Position numbers and translations under genes: made by a program. A DNA stretch of 64,000 nt from DASXMT01 sp963755985 (GTDB lineage: Bacteria > Actinomycetota > Acidimicrobiia > Acidimicrobiales > RAAP-2), in the NCBI GenBank assembly GCA_963755985.1, contig CAVWLO010000003.1, positions 868,001 to 932,000 on the forward strand, written 5' to 3'. The notes beneath the pieces were generated by a model. It saw nothing but the letters and a program-made list of their open reading frames with translations. It did no database searches and had not been told where the DNA came from. Each line of letters starts with the position of its first letter. Positions within the stretch are counted from its first letter, which is position 1. Below are positions 62,101-64,000 of this stretch, piece by piece.

Positions 62101-62478
62101 CTCGGCGATCTCCGAGGGCACGATGACGCCGCCGCCGCCGCCGTAGACGGCGATGTCACCTCGCCCTTCGGCTCGGAGCCGATCGACCAGGTACTTGAAG
62201 TACTCGATGTGGCCGCCCTGGTATGAGCTGATGGCCACCCCTTGGACATCCTCGGCGAGCGCCGTGGCCACCACTTCGTCGACCGAGCGGTTGTGGCCGA
62301 GGTGGACGACCTCGGCTCCTTGGGCCTGCAGCAGCCGGCGCATGATGTTGATGGCCGCATCGTGGCCGTCGAACAGGCTGGCCGCAGTGATGAACCGCAC
62401 CGGGTGCGTGGGACGGTACAGGGGGGCATTCCCATCGACGCGGCCGAAGGCCGTCACGGCTTGATTGGAGGGGCTCAT
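59199..62478 (-). CDS. icmF: Fused isobutyryl-CoA mutase (IcmF), one frameshift
   Basis: About 1092 residues after bridging one shift near 59353-59362. Residues 25-160: B12-binding domain (FDGHDAAINIMRRLLQAQGA, with Asp/His of the base-off ligand motif; SSYQGGHIEYFKYLVDRLRA). Residues 205-500: MeaI-type GTPase chaperone (GVTGTGGSGKSSLTDEIIRR, GIGQGDAAIVDIADLS, NKFDRRG). Residues 545-1090: TIM-barrel mutase (TGVSIATLDDMKVLFNGFDL is in the form GTSGVSIATLDDMK; VQTSGRSLHAQEMAFNDIRT). The last 60 residues (EGGNVFAQLMSTVRHATLGE, FEVGGSYRRNV) are in another frame. It interconverts isobutyryl-CoA and butyryl-CoA (or pivalyl-CoA). The ATG at 62478 follows GGGG. A palindrome precedes it. Confidence 0.93.
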
Positions 62479-62488
62479 CCCCCCACGA

Positions 62489-62506
62489 TAGTTGTACGTC
62501 CTACTA
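62489..62506. promoter_or_regulatory. Imperfect palindrome upstream of icmF
   Basis: TAGTTGTACGTCCTACTA has matching outer TAGT/ACTA, centre ACGT and mismatched triplets between; the form is TAGT-N3-ACGT-N3-ACTA. It starts 11 bases before the icmF ATG, so it may overlap the promoter or leader. The MarR gene downstream of icmF is a possible regulator. Confidence 0.35.
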
Positions 62507-62682
62507 AATGTCTACGGCCCCCATGTCCGAGCCCCGAACGTCACGGTCCCGTCCTTCCGTCTGCACAGCTCCCGGCCTGGGGACCACCACTGGGCTGCCT
62601 CGACTGGGCTCTCCTTACCGGGCTGGAACGACTTTACCGGGCTGGATCGGTCCAGGCTGCTCCGTGTACCGGGCTGCTCCAC

Positions 62683-63738
62683 TTACCCGGCAGCTTCGAC
62701 CGAGTCGACCAGGTGCCAGGCGAGCGCGGTGCTGGCGTCGATGGCCGAACCGGTGATGGCGAGGAATGCTGTGCGCTGGCGACCGATCCGGCGGGGAAGG
62801 CTCACCGTGCCCCCGGCCCCGGGGATCAACCCCATGGCAACCTCCGGCAGCTGAAAGCTGGCGTCCGGTCTGGCCAGCACGTGGGCGGTGAAGGCCGGGA
62901 GCTCGGTGCCGGCTCCGACGCACGCACCGTGCACGATGGCCGTCGTGCGGCTCGCGCACCGGGCCAGCCAGGGAGCCACGCTCCGGGTCGTCCGGATCAC
63001 GTGGGCGGCCACCGGGTCCGGCACCGATCCGAACTCCGACAGGTCGCCGCCGCTGCAAAACGACGGCCCCGCTCCGGCCAGCGAGATCGAGGTGATCGAG
63101 GGGTCGGCCAAAGCCGTTTGGAACATGATCACCAGCTCGTCGCGCATGGCGGCGTCGTAGGCGTTCCTGACCTCGGGCCGATTGAGGGTCAGCGACAGAG
63201 ACGGGCCCTCCCTGTGTCCCAGGACCGCCGGGCCGGGCACGTTGCGGTGGGCCATCGGTCCGCGCCGGATGATCCACCGTCGATGGTCGGGCCCGGATTG
63301 GAGCATCGAGTACACGAACGACTCCGATACCAGTGCATCGTTCATTGAGATGCCACCGCTGAACCGCAGGAGTTGGACCAGGGCGATAGCGGGAGCGGGG
63401 CCCTGCTCGACGGCGTGGTCCACCCGGGCGAGCTCGCCTTCGATGTCGGGGCATCCGACCCACGGTCGCGGCGGGTGTTCCTCTTCAGCCAACAAGATGT
63501 CGAAGTCGGGCGGTGCGGAGAGGTCGGTCCCGGCCCGGGCCACACCCACAGTCACGCAGGGTGCCGAGCGGACTGCGTCCGCCGCCGCGGCCAACATCGG
63601 GTCGTCATCGGCGGCCACGGCCAGCACCGGCCGCTCGCCGAACGGCCCCACGGCCTCGGGAGCCAGACCGCCTTCGACCAGCCGAAGGACGTCGGCGGCG
63701 AACAGGATGCCCTTGGCCTCGCGTGGGGAGCTGGTCAC
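62683..63738 (-). CDS. Enoyl-CoA hydratase/isomerase family protein with N-terminal extension
   Basis: 351 residues. Residues 1-145 are an extension (KGILFAADVLRLVEGGLAPE, GERPVLAVAADDDPMLAAAA) not found in normal 260-residue hydratases. The crotonase domain begins near GPSLSLTLNRPEVRNAYDAA; SLAGAGPSFCSGGDLSEFGS is the first oxyanion loop, and TTAIVHGACVGAGTELPAFT and VAMGLIPGAGGTVSLPRRIG hold the second loop and the catalytic position. The second Glu is present in GAGTEL; the residue in IPGAGG suggests isomerase or hydratase activity. The substrate is unknown. It lies between icmF and an amidohydrolase, all leftward, with about 200 bases without a gene before icmF. Confidence 0.87.
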   Translation of the reverse strand: MTSSPREAKGILFAADVLRLVEGGLAPEAVGPFGERPVLAVAADDDPMLAAAADAVRSAPCVTVGVARAGTDLSAPPDFDILLAEEEHPPRPWVGCPDIEGELARVDHAVEQGPAPAIALVQLLRFSGGISMNDALVSESFVYSMLQSGPDHRRWIIRRGPMAHRNVPGPAVLGHREGPSLSLTLNRPEVRNAYDAAMRDELVIMFQTALADPSITSISLAGAGPSFCSGGDLSEFGSVPDPVAAHVIRTTRSVAPWLARCASRTTAIVHGACVGAGTELPAFTAHVLARPDASFQLPEVAMGLIPGAGGTVSLPRRIGRQRTAFLAITGSAIDASTALAWHLVDSVEAAG

Positions 63739-63763
63739 CTCGACAACGTACTGTCGGGGCCGT

Positions 63764-64000
63764 TCACGGCGCGGCTCGGTACAGCACCCGCCCGCCCTTG
63801 ATGGTGGCCCTGACCAGCTGGCTGCTCAACTGGGTGCGGGCACGGCTCCACGGAAGGGCCAACAGGCAGAGGTCGGCGGGGCTCCCGGTCGAGACGGTGC
63901 GGGCGGGGCCGCCGGGGTCGTCCGGACGGCCCAGGAACAGGGCCAGCGCCCGCTCGGGCGTCAACCGCTCGTCGGCCCCGATCACGGCCCCGAGGGCTGT
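63764..64000 (-). CDS. Amidohydrolase family protein, C-terminal part
   Basis: The frame is open to the window edge. The visible 78 residues include ADERLTPERALALFLGRPDD, GSPADLCLLALPWSRARTQL and VRATIKGGRVLYR, the usual C-terminal beta cap of metal-dependent amidohydrolases (GxxADLxLLxxP, then VxxTIxxGxxVY). Active-site His residues are outside the window. The stop is at 63764-63766, 26 bases before the crotonase start on the same strand. Truncated by the window edge, not by mutation. Confidence 0.8.
   Translation of the reverse strand, partial: TALGAVIGADERLTPERALALFLGRPDDPGGPARTVSTGSPADLCLLALPWSRARTQLSSQLVRATIKGGRVLYRAAP

Noticed and set aside
62507..62682. Cobalamin riboswitch before icmF
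   Set aside because: No B12-box-like conserved stretch is visible in the 200 bases upstream.

Overview
This is a GC-rich chromosomal window with dense genes on both strands and many GTG and TTG starts. F420-type enzymes (an LLM-class oxidoreductase and a Ddn-type reductase), a SalK/SCO6745-like protein, a DUF3054 protein, an ECF42-type sigma factor with its DGPF partner, and many acyl-CoA enzymes all point to an actinobacterium. Acidimicrobiia or a relative is my inference, because no rRNA or marker gene settles it. I saw no rRNA, tRNA, CRISPR array, transposase or phage gene.

Layout. 1-5700: end of an enoyl-CoA hydratase, a DUF985 cupin, a quinone-reductase-like MDR, an SDR, a small acidic repeat protein and a Tat-exported phospholipase C-like phosphoesterase. 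5787-13905: a leftward set (TetR, MDR, sulfotransferase, branched-chain amino acid type binding protein) diverges from cysQ-cysD-cysNC. Together these could make PAPS, use it and clear PAP. 14062-28600: SalK-like protein, ABC-F ATPase, three alpha/beta hydrolases, NIPSNAP, DUF3054, VC0807-like protein, an ArsR-SRPBCC fusion facing a DGPF protein with an ECF42 sigma factor, a PQQ-like propeller lipoprotein, an acyl-CoA dehydrogenase, a TetR/hydrolase pair with a clear operator, SoxR and a cysteine-less HesB-like protein. 28600-29425: a VPD-repeat small ORF and a gene-poor, locally AT-rich stretch with a nested palindrome.

29425-43200 is a catabolic region: two SDRs, an LLM oxidoreductase, an acyl-CoA ligase, a class III CoA-transferase, a hydrolase, an aldo/keto reductase, a small monooxygenase, an OB-fold/thiolase pair, a cyclase-family protein, acetoacetyl-CoA synthetase behind a relic acyl-CoA dehydrogenase, and two MaoC hydratases. 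43280-52500: a zinc-ribbon peptide, an SRPBCC protein, a GAF-SpoIIE phosphatase, and a molybdenum block (TOBE regulator, modA, modB-modC fusion, mobA, moaC, mog), then a Ddn-type reductase. 52493-64000: cNMP-binding protein, membrane protein, secreted lipase, acyl-CoA ligase, enoyl-CoA hydratase, HAD hydrolase, MarR, the fused isobutyryl-CoA mutase IcmF, another crotonase and the end of an amidohydrolase.

At least nine otherwise well-conserved genes are broken by single-base shifts, nearly all in short G or C runs and mostly +1. The pattern looks more like residual assembly indels than true decay, so these genes are annotated across the shifts. Two or three stretches (888-1000, 2182-2487, 42004-42250) look like real gene remnants.
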